From CAVYWD01 sp963772225 (GTDB lineage Bacteria > Myxococcota > Myxococcia > Myxococcales > UBA5297): a stretch of 64,000 bases of DNA. The stretch is from assembly GCA_963772225.1 (NCBI GenBank), contig CAVYWD010000002.1:186001-250000 (forward strand). The letters run 5' to 3'. Made by a program: the position numbers and the translations under genes. Positions 17,459 through 26,192 of the stretch are shown one piece after another. The notes under the pieces are model-generated. The model did not search any database. It had not been told where the DNA came from and saw only the letters and a list, made by a program, of their open reading frames with translations. Numbering within the stretch: the first letter of the stretch is position 1; the number at the start of each line of letters is the position of its first letter.

Positions 17459-20242
17459 TCAGGAGGGCCAGCGGTCTGCCGCGGCCTTGCCCTGCGGCTT
17501 CGGGGCGCTCGCCAATAGCTGCTCGAGCCGGGCGAGGTCCGGGGGCTTGGCCAGGTGGCGCTGGAAGCCGGCCGCCGTGGCTCGCTCCAGGTCCTCGGGG
17601 CGGGCGTAGCCGGACAGGGCGACCAGGTACACGTCCTTCAGCGCCTCGTCGGCCCGAAAGGCCTGGGCGACCGCGAAGCCGTCCATGCCGGGCAGCCCGA
17701 TGTCGCACAGGGTCACCTCGGGCCGGTGGGCCCGCGCCGCGGCGAGGCCCGAGGGGCCGTCATACGCGACCGAGACGTCGTGCCCCGAGAGCGCGAGCAC
17801 TTCACAGAGCGTATTGGCCGCGTCGACGTTGTCCTCGATGATGAGCACCTTCCTCGCGCCCAGCGCAGGCGCCGCGCTCGCGGCGGCGACCTCGGCTGCC
17901 GGCGGCCGGGCGAGAGGGAGGTGCACGGAGAACTCCGCCCCCTTGCCGAGTCCTTCGCTGCGCACCGACACCTCGCCGCCGTGGAGCTCGACGAGGTTCT
18001 TCACCAGCGCCAGCCCCAGGCCCAGACCGCCCTTGCTCCGGTCCAGCGTGACGTCGGCCTGCATGAAGGGCTGGAAGAGGCGTGACAGCATCGCGGGCGC
18101 GAGGCCCACGCCGGTGTCGGCGACGCACAGGACCGCCGTGGCGCCCTCCACCGAGAGGAGGACCAGGGTGCGCCCGCCGCGCGGGGTGAACTTGGCCGCG
18201 TTCGTGAGGAGGTTGCCGACCACCTGCGCCAGCCGGTTCCAGTCGCCTTCGATCGCGACGGGCCCAGTGGGTGCCACGAGCTCGAGGCGCACGTCGGCCT
18301 TCTGGAATTGGGCGCGGTGATCGTCGGCGGTGTGGCGCACCAGCTCGGTGAGGTCCAGCCGCTGACGCCGGAGCTGGACTTTGTTCCGTGTGATTCGCGT
18401 CAGGTCGAGCAGGTCGTCGACCAGCCGGGTGAGCTGTTGGACCTGCCGCTGGATCACCTCCTGGGCGTGGCGGGCCTTCGCGCCGCCCGGCTCGGCGCGC
18501 TCGAGCACGTAGAGGCTGTTCGTGATGGGGGCGAGCGGGTTGCGCAGCTCGTGGGAAAGCACTGCCAGGAACTCGTTCTTGCGCTCGTCGGCCTCGGCGA
18601 GCCGTTGATTCGCCGCCCGCAGCGCCTGCTCCGCCGCCTTGCGCTCCGAGATATCCCAGACGAACGCCACGATTTGCCCGCCCTCGAGGTCCAGGTGCGT
18701 CGCCTGCACCTCGGCGTCGAAGACGGTCCCGTCCTTGCGCCGGTGCCGGCTCTCGAACTCGCGGTGGCCCTGCTGGCACACCAGGCGGATGCGCTCTGGC
18801 AGCTGGCCTGTGGTCTCGGGCGCCTCCAGGTCGCTGAAGCCCATGCGGGTCAGCTCGGCGCGGCTGAAGCCGCTCATGCGGCAGTAGGCCTCGTTCACCT
18901 CCAGGATGCTCCCGGACAGGTCGAACCGGCAGAACCCGGAGTTGGCGGCCTCGAGGATGACCGAGTGCTTGCGCTCGCTGCGGCCCAGCTGCTCGCGGGC
19001 CCGCCTCAGGTCGTGGATGTCGGTGGCGGAGCCTATCCACCCCGCGGGCGCGCCCGTAGGGTCGACGCGCCGGACGGCGCGCGCCAGGAACCAGCGGTGC
19101 TCGCCGTCGCTCCGCCGGAGGCGGTACTCGCACTCGAAGTCCTCCTGTGAGACCCGCGCGGCTCGCCAGCATTGGCGCACGCGCTCGCGGTCCTGCGGAT
19201 GGAGGAGCCGCTCGTGCTCGTCGGCCGTGGGCGCCGTACAGCCGGAGTACTCGGTGAGCCGCCGGTTCCAATAGAGCGAGCTCCCGTCGGCGCCGACGAC
19301 CCAGACCAGCTGTGGCATGGCGTCGGCGAGGTTCCGGAACCGCTCCTCGCTCTCGCGCAGCGCCTCGCGGGCCTGCACCTGCTCGGTGACGTCGACCGCG
19401 ACCTCTCCGGCTCCGACCACGACGCCGTCGGACCCGCGGAGCGGCACGGTGCGCGAGCTGAAGACGCGGCGACGGCCGGGCCCGCCGAGCTCGAAGGTCC
19501 GGCTCGATGTCTCGCCCTCGAGCGCCCGGCGCCACTCCTCCATGGCCGCATCGCGGAGCGCCGGCTTTTCGGCCAAGAGCTCCGGCATCCGCGACCCGAT
19601 GTGCACCTCGCGGCCGATGAGGCGTCTCATCTCCTCCCGGTAGGCGCGATTGAAATACGTGTAGCGCTGCTCGGGGTCCTGCGCGGCGACCATCGCGTCG
19701 GCGCTGGCGGTCACCGCCTCCAGCAGCTCGTGGGCGTCGCGGAGCCGCTCGCTGCGGTGCCGGAGCGCCTGCTCGTGCTCGACGATGCGCGTGAGCTGCG
19801 CGTCGAAGGCGAGCTTGGCCAGGGCCGCGCACGCCAAAGCCAGGCCTGCGGCGACGGCGCGATCGAGGAAGGCATGGGTTCCGAGGGACTCCGAAGGCCA
19901 GGACAGGGCGCCGAAGGCGGCGTTCGCCGCGAGGACGACGGCCACGGCGGCGGAGGTGACAGCGGCAGTCGCCCGGAAACCCAGGAGCCCGGATACCGGC
20001 GACAGGAACGGAAGGTAGAGCAGCGCGAGCCCCACGAAGGCGACAGTCGCGGCCTCGACGCGCCCGGCGCTCGCGGCCTGCGCCGCCAAGAGCGCGCAGG
20101 CGCCGACCTCGGCGAGCAACAGCGCCCGGAGTCGCGCGGCAGTGGCGGCGACCTCCGCCCCCTTCATGACCCGCGCCAGCCACGCCAGCGCGGAGGGGAT
20201 CGGAGAGACGGAAATCGCAGGTCGAACGGTCATGGCGGGCAC
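17459..20242 (-). CDS. membrane hybrid sensor histidine kinase
   Basis: The 927-residue protein has four or so N-terminal transmembrane helices (about residues 40-165), three PAS domains (about 170-290, 300-420, 425-540), a HisKA domain with FLAVLSHELRNPLAPI near 560, a HATPase domain (GNLLTNAAKFT, VADTGVGL, GGLGLGLALVKNL) and a C-terminal receiver with its Asp in VTLCDIGLPGMDG. It should autophosphorylate and pass phosphate to its own receiver; no separate partner regulator is adjacent. The signal is unknown. Another start three codons later (MTVRP) is possible. Confidence 0.93.
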   Translation of the reverse strand: MPAMTVRPAISVSPIPSALAWLARVMKGAEVAATAARLRALLLAEVGACALLAAQAASAGRVEAATVAFVGLALLYLPFLSPVSGLLGFRATAAVTSAAVAVVLAANAAFGALSWPSESLGTHAFLDRAVAAGLALACAALAKLAFDAQLTRIVEHEQALRHRSERLRDAHELLEAVTASADAMVAAQDPEQRYTYFNRAYREEMRRLIGREVHIGSRMPELLAEKPALRDAAMEEWRRALEGETSSRTFELGGPGRRRVFSSRTVPLRGSDGVVVGAGEVAVDVTEQVQAREALRESEERFRNLADAMPQLVWVVGADGSSLYWNRRLTEYSGCTAPTADEHERLLHPQDRERVRQCWRAARVSQEDFECEYRLRRSDGEHRWFLARAVRRVDPTGAPAGWIGSATDIHDLRRAREQLGRSERKHSVILEAANSGFCRFDLSGSILEVNEAYCRMSGFSRAELTRMGFSDLEAPETTGQLPERIRLVCQQGHREFESRHRRKDGTVFDAEVQATHLDLEGGQIVAFVWDISERKAAEQALRAANQRLAEADERKNEFLAVLSHELRNPLAPITNSLYVLERAEPGGAKARHAQEVIQRQVQQLTRLVDDLLDLTRITRNKVQLRRQRLDLTELVRHTADDHRAQFQKADVRLELVAPTGPVAIEGDWNRLAQVVGNLLTNAAKFTPRGGRTLVLLSVEGATAVLCVADTGVGLAPAMLSRLFQPFMQADVTLDRSKGGLGLGLALVKNLVELHGGEVSVRSEGLGKGAEFSVHLPLARPPAAEVAAASAAPALGARKVLIIEDNVDAANTLCEVLALSGHDVSVAYDGPSGLAAARAHRPEVTLCDIGLPGMDGFAVAQAFRADEALKDVYLVALSGYARPEDLERATAAGFQRHLAKPPDLARLEQLLASAPKPQGKAAADRWPS

Positions 20243-20651
20243 CCGCGAAGCAGGGCCAAAACGACTCGGTCAAGGGTGACAGTGGACGAACGTTAACCCG
20301 TTCAGCCCGCAGGCGAGCGGCCGCGCGGCGCGCCGTGCCCGGCGCTGTCGGGGAGACGACATCGCCGCAGACCCAACAGCGGGGGATTCTGGGCGATGGC
20401 TGCTCTCGACCGGCGAAGCTGGCCCCTTCCCGCGAGAGGCCGCTCGCGGGGAGGGAATTGGAGAAAGAAAGATCCGCGTGGGTCGATCGTCGACTTCCGA
20501 AACGGGCTCTCACGAGAGCCCGTCACGAAAATGGTCTCCTCGCCACTCGAACGACCTTTCCCCCTTCGCCCCCTCCCCGCGAGCGGGGAGGGGGTTGGGG
20601 GGTGAGGAAAATCGGCGCGCGGCGATCGCTGACTTCCGCAACAGCCTCTCG
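20243..20651. other. 409-bp gap filled mainly by repeat sequence
   Basis: No gene is supported in the gap between the kinase start and the PPK2 stop. Its 3' two-thirds is made of one full and one degenerate copy of a palindromic repeat (listed separately). Several reading frames cross it, but they are made of repeat sequence and have no protein-like composition. The kinase promoter should lie in the first part, but no clear consensus was found. Confidence 0.6.
20405..20511 (+). repeat. degenerate copy of dispersed palindromic repeat
   Basis: This stretch has a diverged form of the core (CCCTTCCCGCGAGAGG with GCTCGCGGGGAGGG) and a right end GACTTCCGAAACGGGCTCTC that matches the right ends of the intact copies at 20512 and 47082. 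It lies immediately before the better preserved copy, so the two form a tandem pair. Confidence 0.5.
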
Positions 20652-20652
20652 C
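20512..20652 (+). repeat. dispersed ~140-bp palindromic repeat, copy A
   Basis: The element runs from an imperfect terminal repeat (ACGAGAGCCCGTCACGAAA) through ATGGTCTCCTCGCCACTCGA, a near-perfect hairpin CCCCTCCCCGC/GCGGGGAGGGG with a 2-base loop, and GGTGAGGAAA, to a right end CTTCCGCAACAGCCTCTCGC. Its right end touches the stop codon of the PPK2 gene. It closely matches copy B (47082-47219) in order, length and sequence. The hairpin could also act as a terminator between neighbouring genes. Confidence 0.85.
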
Positions 20653-22142
20653 TAAAGGCGGCGCTCGATGGCCTCGACGGCCGTGCGCAGGCATCGGAGG
20701 CGCGCCCAGTTCTTGTCGTTGCCCTCGATGAGGGTCCAGGGCGCATAGGCGGTGGAGGTCTGGGCGATCATGTCGCGGACCGCGGCGCGGTAGAGGTCCC
20801 ACTTTTCGCGGTTGCGCCAGTCCTCTTCGGTGATCTTGTAGCGCTTGGCGGCGTCCTTCTCGCGCTCGCGGAAGCGCTGGAGCTGGACGGCCTTGGAGAT
20901 CTCCAGCCAGAACTTGACGACCACCGCGCCGAAGTTGACGAGCGATCGCTCGAACTCGTTGATCTCGTGATAAGCGCGGCTCCATTCGGCCTCGCTGCAG
21001 TAGCCCTCGACCCGCTCCACCAGGACGCGGCCGTACCAGGTCCGGTCGAAGACGGCGATGTGCCCGGCCTTGGGGATGCGCCGCCAGAATCGCCAGAGGT
21101 AGTGGTGGGTCGCTTCGTCGCCCTTGGGCGCCGCGCTGGGGATGACGGTGTAGCCGCGCGGGTCGAGCGGGCCGACGAGCCGCCGGATGGCTCCGCCCTT
21201 GCCGGCGGCGTCCCACCCCTCGAGCGCGAAGATCACCGGCACCCGCGCCTGGTAGCAGGCGAACTCCAGCTCCCGCAGGCGCTTCTGCCAGCGCGCGAGC
21301 TCCTTCTCGTAGCGCGCGGTTGGAAGGTGCTGCGAGAGGTCGAGGGAGTCGAGCGCGCTGGGGGCCGGGTCCGCAACGGCGCGTGCGGGGGGCTTCGCGG
21401 CGGCGCGGGCCTGAGCGGGGGCGCGCGCCCGCTGCGCCTCGAGCGCCTTCTCCAGGGCGTCGGCCAGCACCTCGAAGATGCGCACTCGCCGGTGCCGCTT
21501 GTCGGTCGCCGAGACGGCGGTCCAGCTCGCCCAAGGCGTGCTGGTGCGCTCCAGCATCTCGTCGGCCGCCGCGTAGAAGCGCCGATAGCGCCGGTGGGCC
21601 TTCCAGTCGGCGCGGGTCACGCGCCAGGACTCGTACTTGCTCCGCTCCATCTTCTCGAAGCGGCGCCGCTGCTCGGCGCGCGAGATATGGAGGAAGAACT
21701 TGACGATCAACGCGCCGTCGTCGGACAGCATCCGCTCGAACTGGTTGATCTCGTCGTAGGCCGACTCCCACCCTTTTCGCGGGAGCTCTCCGTCCACCCG
21801 CTCGGAGAGGACGCGCCGGTACCAGGACTGATCGAACAGGGCGATGCCGCCGCGCTCGGGCAGGCGGACCCAGAATCGCCAGAGGAAGGGGCGCAGCTGC
21901 TCGTCCTGGGTGGGGGCGCGCGTGAGGTGCACCTGGTAGCCGCGCGGGTCGATGCGCCCGAGCAGCTTCTCGAGCGCGTCGCCCTTGCCGGCCGCGTCCC
22001 AGCCCTCGAGCACGACGACGACCGGGATCTTCGCGTCGAAGATGGACCGCTGGAGCGCGGCGAGCCGGTCTCGGAGGGGGCGGAAGCGGCGCTCGTATTC
22101 GGAGCGCGAAAGCTTGAAGTCCAGGTCCACGGTGTCGAGCAT
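20652..22142 (-). CDS. tandem-domain PPK2 polyphosphate kinase (polyP:AMP phosphotransferase-like)
   Basis: Two PPK2 domains lie in one protein of 496 residues. Each has a Walker A motif (VVLEGWDAAGKGDAL and FALEGWDAAGKGGAI). The Walker B/lid region is FDRTWYGRVLVERV in the second domain but FDQSWYRRVLSERV in the first, where the usual Arg is Gln, so the second domain is probably the main catalytic one. Tandem PPK2 proteins (class II) typically phosphorylate AMP to ADP with polyphosphate. I chose ATG 22142 (MLDTVDLDF); GTG starts 9 and 30 bases upstream are possible. Confidence 0.88.
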   Translation of the reverse strand: MLDTVDLDFKLSRSEYERRFRPLRDRLAALQRSIFDAKIPVVVVLEGWDAAGKGDALEKLLGRIDPRGYQVHLTRAPTQDEQLRPFLWRFWVRLPERGGIALFDQSWYRRVLSERVDGELPRKGWESAYDEINQFERMLSDDGALIVKFFLHISRAEQRRRFEKMERSKYESWRVTRADWKAHRRYRRFYAAADEMLERTSTPWASWTAVSATDKRHRRVRIFEVLADALEKALEAQRARAPAQARAAAKPPARAVADPAPSALDSLDLSQHLPTARYEKELARWQKRLRELEFACYQARVPVIFALEGWDAAGKGGAIRRLVGPLDPRGYTVIPSAAPKGDEATHHYLWRFWRRIPKAGHIAVFDRTWYGRVLVERVEGYCSEAEWSRAYHEINEFERSLVNFGAVVVKFWLEISKAVQLQRFREREKDAAKRYKITEEDWRNREKWDLYRAAVRDMIAQTSTAYAPWTLIEGNDKNWARLRCLRTAVEAIERRL

Positions 22143-22243
22143 GGAGGTCACCCCGTGCTCTCGATGATACACGCCTGGCGCGCGGGGCCGGGTTAATCGC
22201 CTGCGAGGCGTGCCCTCAGCGCCGTGGCCGGCGCGCCGCGCCG

Positions 22244-23452
22244 CTATTCGGCGCTGGCGCCGGGCAGGATGAGCGAGGCCGGCTCCGCTGGGCGGGCGGC
22301 GGGGCGCTGCCGCGCCGCGGCCGACTGGACGAGCTTTTCGAAGAGGCGGCGGCAGAAGGGGATGGAGGCGGGCGAGACCCCTCGCCGCAGCGCGCGCGCG
22401 GCGGCCGCCGCCCGCTGAGCCGCCTCGGCCGCGCCTTTGGCCTGCAGCGCGTCGGAGAGCTCGAAGAGGCGCTCGGCGAAGCGGTCCACGCGCGCCCCTG
22501 CAAAGAAGGCGTCGGTGGCCCGCGTCGCCTCGCGGTCGGCCTGCTCGCTGCGCTGGCCCTCGTCGAGGTAGAGCTCACTCGTGCCGATCTCGTCGAGCTT
22601 CAGGCCGAGCGCGCGCGCCGCGTCGGGCTCGGGGACCCAATGGCGGGCCTCGACCTCGTCGTGGAGGGAGCCCGACTCGCCCAGGCGCTGTGCCTCCAAC
22701 GGCGCGGAAAGCTCCGGCTCGGAGGCGGCGGGAGGGGCCGAATCGGCGGCGTCTCCGATGAGGTTCGTGAGCTGCGCCTCGTCCTCGATGCTCAGCCCCG
22801 ACGGCGCCCGGGAGCGCGCCAGGGCTACGATGCCCCGCGCCCGCCGAAGGGGGACCTCGCGGACGGTCACACCGTGGTACGCGCCGCGCCGCGCCAGGTC
22901 CTCGCGCATGCGCCGCAGGGACTTGCGGCTGACCTCGTCGGTCTCGACGCGCACGATGCCTTCGGTCTCCGAGATGAGGACCGTGACGAGCTGGAGGCCG
23001 CCGCCGCGCAAGGGGCTGGGAATCCACAAGAGGCGATCTCCGTGGGCGTCGTGCGTGGTGAGGAGCCCGGGGACCTCCTCCGGGTCCGCCTCGGCCCGGA
23101 AGACCGCCTGGCCTTGGGGGGCGAGGTCGACCTCGATGCCTTTGGACCGAAGGATGGCCAAGCCGCGCTTGGCCGCCGACGAGGCCGCCTTGGAGCCCTG
23201 CTCGGCGACGGCCTTGAGGAAGCCGGCGTGCTCGATCTGCACTGCGGCCTCAACCACCGCCTGCGCCAGGGCATCGGGGAGCCGTCCGGCGGAGGCGGCC
23301 TGGTGCTCGCCCACGTGGCGCACCAGCTCGCGCGCGAGCGCCACCTCCGCGGCCCCCACGCCCAGGTCCTCTGCCAGCGCGCCCACGGGCTCGTGGGATC
23401 GGAGTCGCTCGAGCCACCGCTTGGCGCTCAGCCCAGCCTTCGACTTGGCCAT
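22244..23452 (-). CDS. conserved-looking protein of unknown function
   Basis: I do not recognise this 402-residue protein. ATG 23452 (MAKSKAGLSAKRW) is preferred to an upstream in-frame start. It has an N-terminal helical part, a middle mixed alpha/beta part (IEVDLAPQGQAVFRAEADPE to LVTVLISETEGIVRVE) that could be a nucleic-acid- or ligand-binding fold, and an Ala-rich helical C-terminal half. No signal peptide or membrane segment is seen. Natural codon use in a GC-rich frame and the clear start support a real gene. Confidence 0.7.
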   Translation of the reverse strand: MAKSKAGLSAKRWLERLRSHEPVGALAEDLGVGAAEVALARELVRHVGEHQAASAGRLPDALAQAVVEAAVQIEHAGFLKAVAEQGSKAASSAAKRGLAILRSKGIEVDLAPQGQAVFRAEADPEEVPGLLTTHDAHGDRLLWIPSPLRGGGLQLVTVLISETEGIVRVETDEVSRKSLRRMREDLARRGAYHGVTVREVPLRRARGIVALARSRAPSGLSIEDEAQLTNLIGDAADSAPPAASEPELSAPLEAQRLGESGSLHDEVEARHWVPEPDAARALGLKLDEIGTSELYLDEGQRSEQADREATRATDAFFAGARVDRFAERLFELSDALQAKGAAEAAQRAAAAARALRRGVSPASIPFCRRLFEKLVQSAAARQRPAARPAEPASLILPGASAE

Positions 23453-23515
23453 AAAATCTGAACCTCTCTCGGAGAAGGCGGTCATTATTGGGACGCCCGC
23501 GGTCGCTGTAAAGAT

Positions 23516-25105
23516 TCAGCCACCGCCCGGCTCCGACCTCGAGCGCGGGGCCGAGCGCCGGCGGTAGAGCCGCCAGCGGTCCGCCTGCGCGGCGAGCTCG
23601 ACTTCGGCGGCGTGCCCGCCAAAGAGCGCCTGCTCGGGGACGTCGCCGCGCGCCAGGTAGTAGTCGTACCAGACGGCATGGCTCTCCCAAGAGAAGCGCT
23701 CCGGGTGCCACTCCCACGCGGCGGCCGGAGGCTGCCGGCCGGGGCGATAGCCCACCGGGAACGAAGGGTCGGTCGCCAGTGAGAAGCTGGGGACGCCTTC
23801 GGCGCGAAGCGCCGCGAGCGCCGCGTAGTGCAGGTACACCGCGTGCGTGGCGCAGCGGCTCGACCAGTCGGTGACCAGGTGCATGACGCGGGCGCCGCGC
23901 GGCAGGGTGCGGGCGACCACTTCGAAGGACTCGGCCTCGGCGTCGAACCGCTGGAAGAGCGCGGCAAGGTTGAAGCCGCTGTACAGGCTGACGAGCGCCG
24001 CGGCTGCCGCCGCCAGCTTGTCGAGGGGCGGCCGCGGGAAGGGGAGCGCGGGGATCGCCAAAAGCGCCGCGACCTGCGCGTAGCGCGGGTAGATGGAATA
24101 CATGTACCCGCTCACGTCCATCGGCAGGAAGGCGTAGAAGGCGAGGCCCAGGCCGAGGAGCAGCAGGGGCCGCAGCTTGGCGAGGAGCGGCGCGGAGCGC
24201 GCGGCACGCTGCCGGAGGATCAGCGCCGAAGCGAGCGTCAGCGCCGCGGCGCCGGCGAGAGCCCAGATGGCGGGCCGATCGGCCCAGTCCCAGAATCCGT
24301 TGGACAGGAGCTCGACGAACTTGCCGGCCCGCTCCGACAGAGGGTGAAAGACGAAGTTCTCGCGATGGAAGAGCGATGCCGAGGCCTTCCAGGGCTCCCC
24401 GGGCGAGCCCAGCTGGCGCCCGCGGTTGACGCCCGAGAGGAGCCACGCGAGGAAGAGCGTTACGCCGGGGACGAGCGAGGCCAGCGCGCGGGCGCGCCTG
24501 GGGCCGTCGGACGGTGTCGAGACGAGCAGCAGCGGCAGAGCGGCAGCGGGGAAGATCATCCCCGCGGCGTGGGTGAGCTGGAGCAGGAGGAGGCTCGCGG
24601 AGGAGCCGACGAGCGCCCAGCGCGAGCGCGCGCTTCCCGAAGGCGCCTCGAGCGCGACGGCAAAAGAGGCCAGTGACAGCAAGGTCAATGGGAGCGAGCT
24701 CAAAAAGCTCACGAGGCCCCAGTAGAAGTTGTCGGTATAAGCGAGCGGGCAGGCGAGGAGCGCCAGCCACGGGCTCTTGCCCAGCGCCTTGAGGAGGGCG
24801 AGCAAGGAGAGCGGGATGGCCACGACCACCAGCGTCAGCCAGGCCTGGAGCGCGCGCTCGACGCCCCAGAAGTGCGCCAGCGCGCGCACGCTGTAATAGA
24901 CCGTGAGGTACGTGAGCCCCGGGCGCGCCTGATAGGTCTCTTGGTACGGCAGCGCGGGGTCGTCGACGTGTCCGAGGACGTGGATGAGGAAAAGGTGCTG
25001 CGGGGCGTCCACCGCGGGGAGGTGTCGGCCCATCCAGAGGGGCAGGGCGGTGGCGCCGAGGCAGATGGCGAAGACAGCGGCAAAAGCATAGCGGCGCGCG
25101 CTCAT
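23516..25105 (-). CDS. polytopic membrane protein, possible GT-C-type glycosyltransferase
   Basis: The 529-residue protein has about 10-12 hydrophobic helices spread over residues 8-400, then a soluble C-terminal domain of roughly 130 residues. An early extracytoplasmic loop contains PAVDAPQHLFLIH, in the place where GT-C transferases have an acidic motif, which is the only hint of that fold. The C-terminal part (RVMHLVTDW, ALFGGHAAEV) is unassigned. The function is not established. It is followed on the same strand by the unknown gene at 22244. Confidence 0.65.
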   Translation of the reverse strand: MSARRYAFAAVFAICLGATALPLWMGRHLPAVDAPQHLFLIHVLGHVDDPALPYQETYQARPGLTYLTVYYSVRALAHFWGVERALQAWLTLVVVAIPLSLLALLKALGKSPWLALLACPLAYTDNFYWGLVSFLSSLPLTLLSLASFAVALEAPSGSARSRWALVGSSASLLLLQLTHAAGMIFPAAALPLLLVSTPSDGPRRARALASLVPGVTLFLAWLLSGVNRGRQLGSPGEPWKASASLFHRENFVFHPLSERAGKFVELLSNGFWDWADRPAIWALAGAAALTLASALILRQRAARSAPLLAKLRPLLLLGLGLAFYAFLPMDVSGYMYSIYPRYAQVAALLAIPALPFPRPPLDKLAAAAAALVSLYSGFNLAALFQRFDAEAESFEVVARTLPRGARVMHLVTDWSSRCATHAVYLHYAALAALRAEGVPSFSLATDPSFPVGYRPGRQPPAAAWEWHPERFSWESHAVWYDYYLARGDVPEQALFGGHAAEVELAAQADRWRLYRRRSAPRSRSEPGGG

Positions 25106-25156
25106 GGGCGCGGCGACTCTACCCGCATCGCGCGCGCGCGTCGCAAAGAAGCGGAC

Positions 25157-25774
25157 CTACTCGGAGGCCTGGCGCTTGGTCCAGCGGTCGACCGTGCCGT
25201 CGCCGTCGAGGTCCTCTCCCACGCGGTCGACCTGGCCGTTTTCCCAGTACTCCCAGTAGTCGACCTTGCCGTCGCCGTTGGAGTCGCGTTCCTTCCGGAC
25301 GATCTGGCCCTTCTCGTAGTAAATCCACAGATCGGCCTTGCGGTTGTAGTCGAGGTCCCGCTCCTTGCGGATGATTTTGCCCTTCTCGTAGAAATTGATC
25401 TGGTCGATGCGGCCGTCGAAGTCGAGGTCCAGCGCCTCTTTCTCGAGCTGCTCGTGCTCGTCGTAGTAGCGCCAGATGTCGATCTTTCCGTCCCAGTTGA
25501 TGTCCATCTCTTTTCGGACGAGGCGCTCGTATTCCTTGCCGTTCTCGTCCTTGGCCTTGACGTAGTACTTCCAGACGTCGGGCTTGCCGTCGCGGTTCAG
25601 GTCGAACTGCTTGACGATCTCGTCGCCCCGATGCTCCTCGCGAATTCCGTCGGAGAGATCGGCGGAGGCCTTCTCGCCTTTGGCCCCACCCGCGGTCTTC
25701 TGCCCGCCGGCGCAACCTGCGAGGAGCGCCGCTGCGAAGAGGGCCGCCGATGCAGAGCAAAGTTTTTCTTTCAT
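25157..25774 (-). CDS. lipoprotein with six Asp-rich (DxNxDGxxD) repeats
   Basis: The signal peptide ends in LAGC, predicting a lipidated exported protein of 205 residues. The mature part holds six repeats of the form D-x-(N/D)-x-D-G-x-x-D-x-(W)-x-Y-Y, for example FDLNRDGKPDVWKYY, MDINWDGKIDIWRYY and SNGDGKVDYWEYW, spaced about 24-31 residues apart. The loops resemble calcium-binding EF-hand or dockerin loops, so Ca2+ binding is a reasonable inference. The fourth repeat (LDYNRKADLW) has lost the DG. It is divergent from the ribbon-helix-helix gene. Confidence 0.8.
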   Translation of the reverse strand: MKEKLCSASAALFAAALLAGCAGGQKTAGGAKGEKASADLSDGIREEHRGDEIVKQFDLNRDGKPDVWKYYVKAKDENGKEYERLVRKEMDINWDGKIDIWRYYDEHEQLEKEALDLDFDGRIDQINFYEKGKIIRKERDLDYNRKADLWIYYEKGQIVRKERDSNGDGKVDYWEYWENGQVDRVGEDLDGDGTVDRWTKRQASE

Positions 25775-25910
25775 CGCCTCACCCGACCGCGTTCAAGAGT
25801 GCCCGCCCATTGATAGAACCCCGCCGGAGAGGCGGTCAACTCCGCATCTGCCATTGTCTCACCCAGGTGCGCTCGGCGCGAGGCCGGTCCCGGCAGGCGG
25901 CCGTTCGCGT

Positions 25911-25939
25911 TTGACAATAGGCGTATGGTCATCTAGGGT
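25911..25939 (+). promoter_or_regulatory. sigma-70-type promoter for the RHH-epimerase pair
   Basis: A perfect -35 TTGACA (25911-25916) and a -10-like TAGGGT (25934-25939) are 17 bp apart, about 40 bp before the start of the ribbon-helix-helix gene. This is one of the clearest promoter matches in the window. Autoregulation by the downstream regulator is possible, but no operator was identified. Confidence 0.55.
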
Positions 25940-25978
25940 AACGCGCCCTTCGCCGCTTCGGCCCCAAGGGGGGAAGTC

Positions 25979-26167
25979 ATGGCGCGCAACAAGATCTCCA
26001 CGACCGTCTACATTACCCCCGAGCAGAACGAGCTGCTGAAGCTGCTGAGCCACAAGACGCGCATCCCCGTGGCGTCGTTCATCCGCGAGGGAATCGATCT
26101 GGTCCTGGAGCGCCATCGGAAGCACCTTCCGGGGCAAATGAGCTTCGAGGACCGAAAGCAGGAGTAG
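25979..26167 (+). CDS. ribbon-helix-helix (CopG-like) DNA-binding protein
   Basis: This 62-residue protein has the RHH pattern: a short beta strand KISTTVYITPEQ, then two helices NELLKLLSHKTR and VASFIREGIDLVLERH. Proteins of this type bind DNA as dimers through the paired strands and are often small repressors. A toxin partner is not seen: the next gene, 25 bp downstream, is a sugar-nucleotide epimerase, so it is probably a stand-alone regulator rather than an antitoxin. Confidence 0.85.
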   Translation: MARNKISTTVYITPEQNELLKLLSHKTRIPVASFIREGIDLVLERHRKHLPGQMSFEDRKQE

Positions 26168-26192
26168 GGCGCTCCGCCGGAGGGGTCTAGCC

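Noticed and set aside
20335..20655. A 106-codon frame between the kinase and PPK2 genes
   Set aside because: It lies within the palindromic repeats and its predicted sequence is repeat-derived.
25979..26167. RHH protein as the antitoxin of a toxin-antitoxin pair
   Set aside because: The neighbouring gene is an epimerase and no small toxin-like gene is next to it.
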